64,000 nucleotides of DNA from an uncultured Poribacteria bacterium (lineage in GTDB: Bacteria; Poribacteria; WGA-4E; WGA-3G): positions 1,562,506 to 1,626,505 of the forward strand of contig OX638316.1 of the NCBI GenBank assembly GCA_951812525.1, in the 5' to 3' direction. The notes beneath the pieces were generated by a model. It did no database searches. It was not told the origin of the DNA and saw only the letters and a program-made list of their open reading frames with translations. This document shows, piece by piece, positions 45,301 to 52,982 of the stretch. Position 1 is the stretch's first letter. The number at the start of each line of letters is the position of its first letter. The position numbers and the translations under genes were made by a program.

Positions 45301-45852
45301 CAACAGGCACAAGCGAATATGGCGAATACTGAAGAAGAACAACTCGAAGCTGCACTCCAACAACTTCAGCAAGCCGAGGAACAGATGGAAGATATACAGC
45401 GTGAACTTCAGGCAATGGAGGGGCAAGAGCAGACGGAAGAACAACAACGCCGTCAGCAACAGCTCGCACAACAGCAGCAACAGATTCAAGAACGGCTGCA
45501 ACAAGCGCAAGAGGCGAGGCAAGGACAAAATAACCAGCAGCCTGGACAGCAACCCGGACAAGGTGAAGCCGAAAACCAAGAAGCACGTGCTGGTGGTAGG
45601 GAATCGGATAGTGAAATTAGTGAACTCTGGCTCGGTATGCTTGATACTATGGACTACCGTCCTGGAAACCGCTCAAATCCGTTCCCTAACTACGAATTTG
45701 TTATTCGAGACTTAAACAAACTTGAAGCCGCTCTCGAAGAACGGCTCGACACCCTTCAGGAGAAAAAGCGGCTCACACAGGTCGCCAAGGAGGATGTCCC
45801 ACCTGAATACCGCAGACTCGTTGATAGTTACTACGAGTCTTTATCCCAATAA
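42367..45852 (+). CDS. DUF4175-like large membrane protein with long Gln-rich coiled coil
   Basis: About 1161 residues. Helices at about 20-45, 55-78 and 150-172 are near the N-terminus, then beta-sandwich domains (about 180-520), then a 500-residue Gln/Glu-rich coiled coil (QQNSQQQGQLSQQAQQ and the like), and a short conserved end (ISELWLGMLDTMDYRPG). This matches DUF4175 proteins that often sit near BatA/MoxR genes. GGAGG at 42356-42360 fits the second ATG (42367, spacing 6) better than the first (42364). Function unknown; probably an envelope-spanning scaffold. Confidence 0.75.
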   Translation: MNTKEDYAELQARILDARRVWKRSLFWTGFAIVLTGIIAVFTGEAIVDWLMPLPSSVRIVLLTVGAVVTCYLLYKYLIQPLRASLTLRDIALNVERNHPNLEDRLVSAIEFGNRESTDPIEAHMLQRLLEDTTQRTESIDFKATIDHSRTRKHVGIAALVLVGCCVLSLLFPTEIHTSLLRVLAPWEKTDPILTTKLTVEPGNARILRGKSLPIHATVTGKSADKVVLTYGNLSERDASTSEVKTTEQQINMLQSSNDKRGFAYEIFNIDADMEYYIVANEITSERYTVEVFDMPRVTEISVAYTYPDYTGLKPVVQTGTGNIQAVVGTQAELKFVTNKAIQTATFSIKRDTQQISFFADSTEASESDPTQMVISDGNTLTTPVDVIGDGVYTVELLCIDGFNNEIPIEYAIKAVPDAAPEVVIKEPGRDVKTTKLGEVEIIAEATDDYGLAELKLRYRIGAAGLQEFVLNSIPSSLSTGEGEAARTTSTRRFIDGSYTFYLEEFDVEPGDVISYYAHATDNNTRTGPGEASSDIYFIEIRPFNEDFHEGEAEQAQAQAEPNPLLGIIASQKQVIRETWKHSGVQSTSSEEYRSAVKKTADKQAELKDKVQRFVDELSVAMQTTAQVSPEILMNLEDAIDKMREATDSLNAIQPSEAIPPEQNALELLIKVSLEIPKVLMQMRNSNPQLAEDFELEMEEMQSELENQQNELDAEMQEQTQEMLDQARQMLTEQQQLSQQSQQLGRENQPPPSEMQQNSQQQGQLSQQAQQMAQQLGTMQQNGQGTQGERLNQAGQAMQQAGEQMEEASQGMEQQQPQLSAAKGQKAEERLEDAIEQLEKVAAEFTDAALDRAAQQLQELTEAQSGVQQETQELRNRSEQSEMRPEDFRRASELANQQRELQRDLETLERTLRNLQTQLDQESPEAAQNVADATRRLAEEQTLEDMSTAQRALQWRSFQAADQNQQEALEALNQAQADLQQAQANMANTEEEQLEAALQQLQQAEEQMEDIQRELQAMEGQEQTEEQQRRQQQLAQQQQQIQERLQQAQEARQGQNNQQPGQQPGQGEAENQEARAGGRESDSEISELWLGMLDTMDYRPGNRSNPFPNYEFVIRDLNKLEAALEERLDTLQEKKRLTQVAKEDVPPEYRRLVDSYYESLSQ

Positions 45853-45956
45853 TTCGTGTCAGATCTTTATATTATGGTGGGCAGGCGATGCCTTACGCCA
45901 AATTGTATTGTTAAAGCACGATTTGTTTAATCTTTGCCCTAATGGTTGGAAAATCT

Positions 45957-46775
45957 ATGATGGAACTTAAGCCTGAGAATATGATTGTTAAGCCTGGTGA
46001 GCTCGTCAGTTTGGACGATTACACACCCGAATATACGGGAGCTTACCAGAAAAAGCGCCAAACCACATCGCGACTCAAAAAACTACATAAGCAGCTCTTG
46101 GAACTTCAGGGATTGCTTTTCGCTGAGAGCCAGCATGCCCTTCTCATCATTCTACAAGGCATGGATACATGCGGCAAAGACGGTACCATTCGCCGCGTAA
46201 TGTCTGGCATCAACGTCCAGGGATGCGATGTCTTTAATTTCAAAGTCCCTTCTACGGATGAACTCTCGCGTGATTTCTTATGGCGCGCACACAAAGCCGT
46301 CCCCTCTAGGGGAAAAATCGGCATCTTTAACCGTTCGCATTATGAAGATGTCCTCGTTGTTCGGGTACATAATCTGGTGCCAGAACAGATATGGTCGCAG
46401 CGGTATCAGCAAATCAACGATTTTGAGAAGATGCTCGTTGAAAATGGGACGGTCGTTCTGAAATTTTTCTTGCATATCTCGAAGGATGAACAGAAGGCGC
46501 GTCTTGAATCACGGATAAGCGATCCGACAAAACATTGGAAAGTCGAGGCATCCGATATTCGGGAACGTGCCTATTGGAATGACTACATGCAGGCGTATGA
46601 AGTTATGGTCCAAAGGTGTAGTACGGAATGGGCACCTTGGCATATAATCCCTGCCAATAAGAAATGGTATCGGAATCTCGTTATCACAGAATGTATTGTT
46701 GATAGACTCAAGAAGCTCGACATGAAGTATCCCAAACCTGCTATTGATGTTACTAAAATTAGGATTGATGATTGA
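45957..46775 (+). CDS. Polyphosphate kinase 2 (PPK2) family phosphotransferase
   Basis: 272 residues. The P-loop GMDTCGKDG (68-76) reads TC where most PPK2 have AA; the Walker B/lid motif IGIFNRSHYEDVLVVRV (about 121-137) and WKVEASDIRERAYWNDYMQAYE follow the family. It moves phosphate between polyphosphate and nucleotides, and PPK2 classes differ in preferring NDP or NMP. TTGGA at 45946-45950 favours ATG 45957 over 45942. A stand-alone gene after the DUF4175-like gene. Confidence 0.9.
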   Translation: MMELKPENMIVKPGELVSLDDYTPEYTGAYQKKRQTTSRLKKLHKQLLELQGLLFAESQHALLIILQGMDTCGKDGTIRRVMSGINVQGCDVFNFKVPSTDELSRDFLWRAHKAVPSRGKIGIFNRSHYEDVLVVRVHNLVPEQIWSQRYQQINDFEKMLVENGTVVLKFFLHISKDEQKARLESRISDPTKHWKVEASDIRERAYWNDYMQAYEVMVQRCSTEWAPWHIIPANKKWYRNLVITECIVDRLKKLDMKYPKPAIDVTKIRIDD

Positions 46776-46835
46776 CGCATACTGGGTTTGTAAGACAAAG
46801 TTCCTGTATCCTATTACCTTCACCTTCTAACCGAA

Positions 46836-47633
46836 ATGTTGATGGACAAAACTATGCTTTCAGAACAACAGTTAACGCAATTTGAAGAGACAGGCTATCT
46901 ACTGCTTCCAGGATTGATTCCACAAGAGACTGTCACAAAAGCAGAGGCAGCGATGTGGCGTATGATGGGCATGGATTCGGATAACCCGGATTCATGGGAA
47001 CATTTCAAGCGGCCACACCTCGCCGGGTTTTATATGGAGAAAATGGGAGATGGAAAACGTATTGAACTTTACGGCGTTACCAATCCCGATGTCTTGGCGT
47101 GTTGCACACCTGATTACCTCACCATCATCAAGCAACTCGCCGTCCGCTATCCAGAGATCCCACATTGTGAAAGTCAACATCCAGATGGTATCTGGGCACT
47201 CAATCAATTCCCCGTTTCAGCCGAGTGGAAAAGCCCGGCACCTCACTTAGATGGCGGCTTTCGGGATCTACGACTGGATCCTGGAACATTCCGAGTAACC
47301 AGTTTAACCTACCTCACGGATGCGAAGGCACACTGTGGAACGACAATAATATGGCCCGAAGGTCCGCAACGGATTCGCGAATTCCGTAAGAAAAATCCAG
47401 AATTTTCAAATCATATCCGCGATGTTGGTGCACATTTTCCAAAGATGGATTTAGGCGAACCGATGGAAGTTGTTGTCAAACAGGGAGATGTCCTGTTTTT
47501 CCACCACCTGTTGCCGCATTGTGGCACAATGAATGTCGGTTCTGCCCCACGTTTCGCAATCCGATATATGTGCTTATGCCTCGCATGTCGCAAATGGGAG
47601 AAAAAAGGGGAATGGAATCTCTGGATGCCGTAA
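46836..47633 (+). CDS. PhyH-family Fe(II)/2-oxoglutarate oxygenase
   Basis: 265 residues. The HxD motif is in SPAPHLDGGFRD, and the distal histidine in LLPHCGTMN. The surrounding DVLFFHHLLP and PRFAIRYMCL fit the family. The middle has VTSLTYLTDAKAHCGTTIIWPEG in the place of the PhyH GSH loop. Three in-frame ATG codons (46836, 46842, 46854) are possible starts; none has a clear ribosome binding site. An AAA-ATPase gene follows after 13 bases. Substrate unknown. Confidence 0.82.
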   Translation: MLMDKTMLSEQQLTQFEETGYLLLPGLIPQETVTKAEAAMWRMMGMDSDNPDSWEHFKRPHLAGFYMEKMGDGKRIELYGVTNPDVLACCTPDYLTIIKQLAVRYPEIPHCESQHPDGIWALNQFPVSAEWKSPAPHLDGGFRDLRLDPGTFRVTSLTYLTDAKAHCGTTIIWPEGPQRIREFRKKNPEFSNHIRDVGAHFPKMDLGEPMEVVVKQGDVLFFHHLLPHCGTMNVGSAPRFAIRYMCLCLACRKWEKKGEWNLWMP

Positions 47634-47646
47634 GGAGATTTAAAGG

Positions 47647-48867
47647 ATGCGACAGACTGTCCCTCGTATTGAATCATTGCGCGTGAAGAACTACCGCGCA
47701 TTACGTGATGTGGAATTGCGAAAAATCACACCGCTGTCTGCTTTTTTGGGACCAAACGGTAGTGGAAAGTCAACGTTGTTCGATGTTTTTGCTTTTCTCG
47801 CGGAATGTTTCACAGATGGAATGCGACGGGCATGGGACAAAAGGAGACGTTTTAAGGAACTGCGAACGCGCGGTAGCGATGAACCGATTGAATTTGAATT
47901 GAAATATCGTGAGAAACCAGGGACACCCATCATCACCTATCATTTGGCTATTGGTGAGAATACAAAGGGTCCCTATGTTGATGCTGAATGGCTGCAATGG
48001 CGGCGCGGAAGTCGAGGAAAACCATTTCGCTTCCTTGATTTTCAGGCAGGTGCTGGTCGTGTTATCGCTGGTGAAATACCAAATGAAGGAGACACACGAA
48101 TTGATGAACGACTTGACGATGCGTCAATGCTTGCTGTAAGTACACTTGGGCAGTTGGCACGGCACCCTCGTGTGAGTGCTCTGCGTCGTTTTATTACGAG
48201 TTGGCATCTTTCCTACCTTTCTGCGGATGCAACGCGTGGTGTCCCCGAAGCGGGACCACAAGAGCGGTTGTCTGAAACCGGCGACAATCTGCCCAATGTT
48301 ATTCAGTATTTGAAAGAACAACACCCACACCGTTTAAATAATATTCTCTCTATTCTGTCGGGTCGTGTGCCGCGTTTAGAAAAAGTTGATGCAGAACTGA
48401 TGATGGACGGACGCCTCCTGCTTCAAGTTAAAGATGCCCCATTTGATCAACCTATCTTGGCAAAATTTGTCTCCGATGGTACATTGAAAATGCTGTCATA
48501 CCTGACCTTGTTACATGATCCAGAACCGCCACAATTAATTGGTGTTGAGGAACCTGAAAATTACCTGCATCCACGCCTATTGACTGGTTTAGCAGAAGAG
48601 TGCCGTGAAGCATCAACGTTATCCCAACTCATGATTACAACCCACTCACCCCATTTTGTCAACGAACTTCGCGCTGAGGAGGTATGGGTCCTGTACCGAA
48701 ATGAACAAGGGTTTACAGTTTGCAAGCGTACAGCAGATATGCAAGGTATCCCCGATTTTCTGAGGATGGGAGCAAAGTTGGGGCAACTCTGGATGGAAGG
48801 TTACTTTGAATTCGGGGATCCACTAACCAATGCGGGCGGTCCAAACGGAGGTAGACATGCACATTGA
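47647..48867 (+). CDS. AAA-family (AAA_21) ATPase paired with a TOPRIM-like protein
   Basis: 406 residues. Walker [10 protein letters not shown] (35-43), signature-like [11 protein letters not shown], Walker [14 protein letters not shown], and [11 protein letters not shown]: an OLD/RecF-type ABC-like ATPase. It starts 13 bases after the PhyH gene. The DUF4276-like gene overlaps its end by 11 bases, so the pair is one translational unit. Two-gene ATPase plus TOPRIM modules include OLD-like, AbiL-type and PARIS-type phage defence; this may be a relative, though the genes lie in a metabolic region. Confidence 0.85.
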   Translation: MRQTVPRIESLRVKNYRALRDVELRKITPLSAFLGPNGSGKSTLFDVFAFLAECFTDGMRRAWDKRRRFKELRTRGSDEPIEFELKYREKPGTPIITYHLAIGENTKGPYVDAEWLQWRRGSRGKPFRFLDFQAGAGRVIAGEIPNEGDTRIDERLDDASMLAVSTLGQLARHPRVSALRRFITSWHLSYLSADATRGVPEAGPQERLSETGDNLPNVIQYLKEQHPHRLNNILSILSGRVPRLEKVDAELMMDGRLLLQVKDAPFDQPILAKFVSDGTLKMLSYLTLLHDPEPPQLIGVEEPENYLHPRLLTGLAEECREASTLSQLMITTHSPHFVNELRAEEVWVLYRNEQGFTVCKRTADMQGIPDFLRMGAKLGQLWMEGYFEFGDPLTNAGGPNGGRHAH

Positions 48868-49483
48868 GTTCCTCTTGGAGGAACAATCCGCTGAAGCAGC
48901 ATTGAAAACCATCTTGCCCAAGATTCTTCCGGAGAATATTAGCTTCCATTTCCATGTCTTTGAGGGCAAGCACGACCTGCTTCGGAAATTGCCCTCGCGG
49001 TTGAAGGGATACCGTTCTTGGATACCTGGTGATTGGCGAATTGTCGTCCTTATTGATGAGGATCGTCAGAATTGTCAGAAACTGAAGGAACGGTTAGAAA
49101 GGACAGCGAGCGAAGCAGGCTTTGTGACGAAATCTGGCGCGCCTCCAGATGGCTATTTTCAGGTAATGAATCGATTGGCAATTGAAGAATTAGAAGCATG
49201 GTTCTTTGGAGACATTACGGCTTTGCGAGAGGCTTATCCGAGGATCTCAAAAACCTTCCAATACCGAGCAAAATATCGAGATCCTGATGCAATCCCAGGC
49301 GGCACACATGAGGCACTAGCGTGTCTGCTAAAAACATACTATCCGAAATGGTTGCCTAAGATTATGGTAGCACAAAACATAGCTCCTCACATGGAACCAA
49401 GTAGGAACATCTCAAGAAGTTTTCAGGTATTTGTTGAGGGGCTCAAGGCCTGCGTGGGGGGAGAGAGAAATGAATCAACATAG
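48857..49483 (+). CDS. DUF4276-like/TOPRIM-fold partner of the AAA ATPase
   Basis: 208 residues. [11 protein letters not shown] (E9, E13) resembles the first acidic TOPRIM motif and [11 protein letters not shown] (D67, D69) the DxD motif; [13 protein letters not shown] and the C-terminal helices fit DUF4276. GGAGG at 48847-48851 supports the ATG at 48857, inside the last codons of the ATPase gene. If the motifs are catalytic, it is a metal-dependent nuclease controlled by the ATPase. The C-terminal end overlaps the next gene start by 14 bases. Confidence 0.75.
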   Translation: MHIEFLLEEQSAEAALKTILPKILPENISFHFHVFEGKHDLLRKLPSRLKGYRSWIPGDWRIVVLIDEDRQNCQKLKERLERTASEAGFVTKSGAPPDGYFQVMNRLAIEELEAWFFGDITALREAYPRISKTFQYRAKYRDPDAIPGGTHEALACLLKTYYPKWLPKIMVAQNIAPHMEPSRNISRSFQVFVEGLKACVGGERNEST

Positions 49484-50252
49484 ACATCATATGAAGTTCC
49501 AGGTCGCAAACACAGAAATTTCAAAACCTTTTATGAGAATGGCTTTTGCTATAGTTGTTGTTTTGAACTTTGTTGTGGTGCAAAATACAATTGCCCAAGA
49601 AGTCTACGTCCAGACCGGCTTTGAGGAATTCGCTGTCGGCGACCCACCCAAAGACTGGGAAACGAACGGCGGAGACTTTGAAGTCGCTAAGGACACCGTC
49701 AAAACCGACAAACAGGCACTTGCTATCTTAGGTGGTGCCGATGGAGACGGACTCGGTGTCCCTATAGAAACCGACAACCCTATCATTTCGGTCGAATTCT
49801 GGATTTATGTTGAAGGTGGTGGACGCTCTCTCAACATCAAAGTCGCCTCTGCTGATAACATTGGTGAAAACAACGGGTGCACCTATATTAACTGGAACGC
49901 CGATATGGTCCGCCTCTACGATGGTGCCGCATGGCAACCCATTGGCGACTTTGAAACCGATACATGGAAATACGTTCACATCGTCGCCGATGTCGGCAAA
50001 AGCGAGTTTGAGTTCGCCTCAGGAAACGACAGGAGCGATGCATTGAATGCCAAGGCGGAAGACGGACTCCCCTTTCGGAATCCCGCACTCGCTCCCACCG
50101 CCAAATGGTTCGCTTTCTATCTATGGGGGATGACATCTCCAGCTTACGTCGATGATTTGCTCGTCTATGAAGGCGCAGATCCACTCAACCTCGCCGTTGA
50201 CCCAATCGAAAAACTCACCACACGCTGGGGACAGCTTAAGAACGGATTGTAA
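49470..50252 (+). CDS. Exported jelly-roll-type protein with C-terminal LAVDP-TTRW motif
   Basis: 260 residues from the ATG at 49470, which has a GGGGGAG upstream and overlaps the preceding stop by 14 bases; 49491 is an alternative. A signal peptide (RMAFAIVVVLNFVVVQNTIA) is followed by a beta-rich domain (VYVQTGFEEFAVGDPPKDWE, VEFWIYVEGGGRSLNIKVAS, YVHIVADVGKSEFEF) of carbohydrate-binding or concanavalin type. It ends with LAVDPIEKLTTRWGQLKNGL, closely matching the end of the LamG protein at 36144. Probably secreted or surface-bound. Its nearness to PhyH and sulfatase genes fits a glycan-related role. Confidence 0.7.
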   Translation: MNQHRHHMKFQVANTEISKPFMRMAFAIVVVLNFVVVQNTIAQEVYVQTGFEEFAVGDPPKDWETNGGDFEVAKDTVKTDKQALAILGGADGDGLGVPIETDNPIISVEFWIYVEGGGRSLNIKVASADNIGENNGCTYINWNADMVRLYDGAAWQPIGDFETDTWKYVHIVADVGKSEFEFASGNDRSDALNAKAEDGLPFRNPALAPTAKWFAFYLWGMTSPAYVDDLLVYEGADPLNLAVDPIEKLTTRWGQLKNGL

Positions 50253-50280
50253 TAAACATTCTTGGTCTTGGAGATAGACA

Positions 50281-51099
50281 ATGAAAAGCAATGAAACAAT
50301 TTGCCTAACGCCGGCACAGCGACTGCACTTCGACATTTACGGATTTGTATTATTGGAGAATGTTCTGAATGACGGCGAAGTTGAGCGTATGAAGGGTGCT
50401 CTCTACAGGATGAAAGCGGACGAGAACTTGGATGCCAAAAGTGTCTATGCCCGTGGACGGAGTGAACACCATGTGCTTTTCGGGAATCTTGTTGCGTATG
50501 ATCCAGCACTGTTAGAATACGCCGCACATCCACAACTCGTACCGCTCGTAGAGGAAATAGTGGGAGGTGCAGTCCGTCTTGAGGAAACCGAAGCGATCAT
50601 CAATAGCCGTAACCCAGAAACACCACTCGATGAACTCCACAAACGCCGTTATAATCCGACCGGCTTCCACCGTGGAACGCAACACGGGTGGGGCACCTAT
50701 ATGGAACAGAACAAGTTCCACTGCATCTTTGTCAAAACCCTCGCCTACCTTACGGATGTCGGACCGGACGATGGTGGCACGTGTGTTATACCGGGAAGCC
50801 ACCGCTTAACGTGGAATCAGAGGGAAATGATTGAAGCAGCACTTACTGATGACAAACTCATCTACCAAGTTGAAGCAAGTGCTGGTTCTGTCCTGCTTTT
50901 CGCGGAATCTCTCGTTCACAGTACCACTGCTATCCGTAGTGATAAAGAGCGCGTCATCCTCATCTCCGGCTACACACCGCCAATGGTGCGCGAATGGCCC
51001 GGTAACGAAGTCAGTCCCGAATTTATTGAGACCTTACCAGAAGACATCCGTCCACTCATTTCAGGAAGCGACAGTTGGCACTGGAAACGGCGGTATTGA
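50281..51099 (+). CDS. PhyH-family protein with HxG in place of HxD (possible halogenase-like or inactive oxygenase)
   Basis: 272 residues. The fold and surroundings are those of PhyH: TLAYLTDVGPDDGGTCVIPGSHR and the distal histidine in SLVHSTTAIRSDKERVIL with the 2-oxoglutarate arginine after it. The usual H-x-D reads H130-R-G132 (TGFHRGTQHGWG). In Fe/2-oxoglutarate halogenases the Asp is replaced by Ala or Gly (SyrB2 and WelO5), leaving room for halide. The substitution is seen; halogenase activity is only a hypothesis, since H135 or a nearby acid might complete the site. It starts 28 bases after the exported protein gene. Confidence 0.75.
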   Translation: MKSNETICLTPAQRLHFDIYGFVLLENVLNDGEVERMKGALYRMKADENLDAKSVYARGRSEHHVLFGNLVAYDPALLEYAAHPQLVPLVEEIVGGAVRLEETEAIINSRNPETPLDELHKRRYNPTGFHRGTQHGWGTYMEQNKFHCIFVKTLAYLTDVGPDDGGTCVIPGSHRLTWNQREMIEAALTDDKLIYQVEASAGSVLLFAESLVHSTTAIRSDKERVILISGYTPPMVREWPGNEVSPEFIETLPEDIRPLISGSDSWHWKRRY

Positions 51100-51111
51100 T
51101 TTAAGCATAGA

Positions 51112-51189
51112 ATGCGAGAACTGTCCTTGTGGGAGGGGTTTATAACCCCGATGCGAGAACTGTCTTTGTGGGAGGGGTTTATAACCCCG
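51112..51189. repeat. Tandem pair of 39-bp GGGGTTTATAACCCC elements
   Basis: Two adjacent copies, 51112-51150 and 51151-51189, differ at one base (TCC versus TTC). Each starts ATGCGAGAACTGT and holds the palindrome GGGGTT-TAT-AACCCC (51135-51149, 51174-51188). They sit between convergent genes ending at 51099 and 51197 and could end both transcripts. Confidence 0.85.
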
Positions 51190-51196
51190 ATGCCTT

Positions 51197-52711
51197 TTAT
51201 GCCCCGGAAGTCCTCGGCATCCACAAAGGTTCATTCCCCATCTCTGCGAACAGCAACTTCGTAACCAAATCCGCCTTTAACTCGGCATGCTCAGCCGAAT
51301 TCCACAGATTATTGACTTCTCCAGGATCCTCTTGTAAATCGAACAACTCACCGTACTCTCGGTTGTAATAGACGGTCAATTTATAGCGATCATTAACATA
51401 GGTTTTAACGTGTACCGTTGTCGGCTCATGACGGTTTTCGACGATGATGTGGTCGCGTGCCTGTTCCTCTTCTCCCGACCAGACCGGTGTCTGATCTACA
51501 CCCGTCATCTGACGCGGAATGTCTATTCCTGTAACACTCAGAAACGACGGAGCTAAATCCACCAGTGTTTGCAACGCCTCCGATTGTCTGCCCGCGGGCA
51601 CAACCCCCGGATGCCGGACAATGAATGGCACCCGAATGACATCTTCATAGTGGAATGCCCCTTTTGCGACCAGTCCGTGTTGTCCATAAAAGTGTCCATG
51701 ATCGGAAGTAAACACAACCAGTGTGTTATCTGCTAGATCGAGTTCGTCGAGCTTCGCCAAGATTTTGCCGATATACTTATCCATCAGACTCACCATACCG
51801 TAATAGACAGCGATGTCTTTAGCGAGTTCATCACGATCCCGTAAATGCGAGTTGAATCCGTGGACCCCTTTCCCACTTTCACGCCAAGTAGAAAAATCCG
51901 GCTTCTCTTGCTGTGTTAGCTGGAAATGTGGCGGATTATTGTCGTGTTCTCCTGCCGTCACAGAAGGCACCGTCAATTCTGCTGGGTCATACATCGTATC
52001 CCACGGTTCTGGAACAAGATATTTCGGATGTGGATCGAAGAAGCTTGCCCAAAGGAAAAAGTTCTCACCATTTTGCTGATATGTTTCCATAAGTGCATTG
52101 GTGCGTTCGGCAATCCATGTATCGTAATGATATTCCTCTGGAATCGGCCACTTTCGATATTGACCATGGGCGTTCCCTGTTGGTGGGGCAAAGTAGTCGC
52201 GCCAGTTTGTAAGACCTTTTTCTTCCATCCAGATGGCGTAGTGCTGTCCAACATGTGCTTCATCGGCGTGATTACGCGCAAGTTCAACATGGTCAAACCC
52301 GTAAAACGGCTCATTGAAACTTCGCCAAAAATCCAAATCTTGGAGAATTGGGTAGGATTCGAGAGATGGAAATTCATCAGTTCCATGCAGAGGTTGGAAA
52401 TGTGCTTTGCCGACAAGAGCGGTACGATAACCCGCATCTGTAAAATCTTCGCCGACAGTATGTTCATCTTCGGAGAGTTTCGTCCCAAGCGACCAAGCAC
52501 CGTGTTGACTCGGATACTTTCCAGTGATAATTGATGCGCGTGTTGGTGTGCAGGTAGGGTTTGGACAATAGGCTCTATTGAAGAGTGTCCCTTGCTGTGC
52601 CAATGTGTCCAAATGCGGGGTCTGAATTTCAGGATTGAGGCATCCCAAAGTGTTCCAATGCTGCTGATCGCTGGTTATAAATAAAATATTAGGTCTGGTT
52701 TCGGTTTCCAT
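51197..52711 (-). CDS. Type I sulfatase
   Basis: 504 residues. TSDQQ near 13-17 supplies metal ligands; C54-T-P-T-R58 is the formylglycine site; GKAHFQPL and FTSDHGHFYGQHG supply the later catalytic residues. A PNxxFITSDQQHWNTLGC opening fits the choline-sulfatase/arylsulfatase group. No signal peptide. The gene lies opposite the PhyH gene at 50281 and is divergent from the sulfatase at 52983. Long inserts (about 80-240) distinguish it from the sulfatase at 17922. Confidence 0.93.
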   Translation of the reverse strand: METETRPNILFITSDQQHWNTLGCLNPEIQTPHLDTLAQQGTLFNRAYCPNPTCTPTRASIITGKYPSQHGAWSLGTKLSEDEHTVGEDFTDAGYRTALVGKAHFQPLHGTDEFPSLESYPILQDLDFWRSFNEPFYGFDHVELARNHADEAHVGQHYAIWMEEKGLTNWRDYFAPPTGNAHGQYRKWPIPEEYHYDTWIAERTNALMETYQQNGENFFLWASFFDPHPKYLVPEPWDTMYDPAELTVPSVTAGEHDNNPPHFQLTQQEKPDFSTWRESGKGVHGFNSHLRDRDELAKDIAVYYGMVSLMDKYIGKILAKLDELDLADNTLVVFTSDHGHFYGQHGLVAKGAFHYEDVIRVPFIVRHPGVVPAGRQSEALQTLVDLAPSFLSVTGIDIPRQMTGVDQTPVWSGEEEQARDHIIVENRHEPTTVHVKTYVNDRYKLTVYYNREYGELFDLQEDPGEVNNLWNSAEHAELKADLVTKLLFAEMGNEPLWMPRTSGA

Positions 52712-52844
52712 AATTTTCCCGTAGTTTGCAAGCGAGAACTTGCATTACAAAAGTCCTTTGTTTGTATTTGTTGATGGAATCAGCATAGCACTTTGCAAGG
52801 AATAATTCAAGGGGAATACAAGTGAACGATTTATTTCTTTTCTC

Positions 52845-52873
52845 TTGACGAGAGATCCAGGAGGTAGTATTTT
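52845..52873 (+). promoter_or_regulatory. Possible promoter for the sulfatase at 52983
   Basis: TTGACG (52845-52850), 17 bases, TATTTT (52868-52873). Good -35, moderate -10. Confidence 0.35.
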
Positions 52874-52982
52874 AAAAGCATCTAGTGATCTTCCCTTATA
52901 CTAAGTTAATGTAATTTTGGGTATATCCTCCTGCTGAAAGACCTGACTTTTTATCGCACATTATGCGAAAAATAGGGGTGCC

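Noticed and set aside
45098-45586. 162-residue minus-strand open frame opposite the Gln-rich coiled coil
   Set aside because: It arises from repetitive CAA/CAG codons in the opposite strand and shows no independent gene features.
51112-51189. CRISPR array
   Set aside because: The two repeat copies are directly adjacent with no spacer and no cas gene is near.
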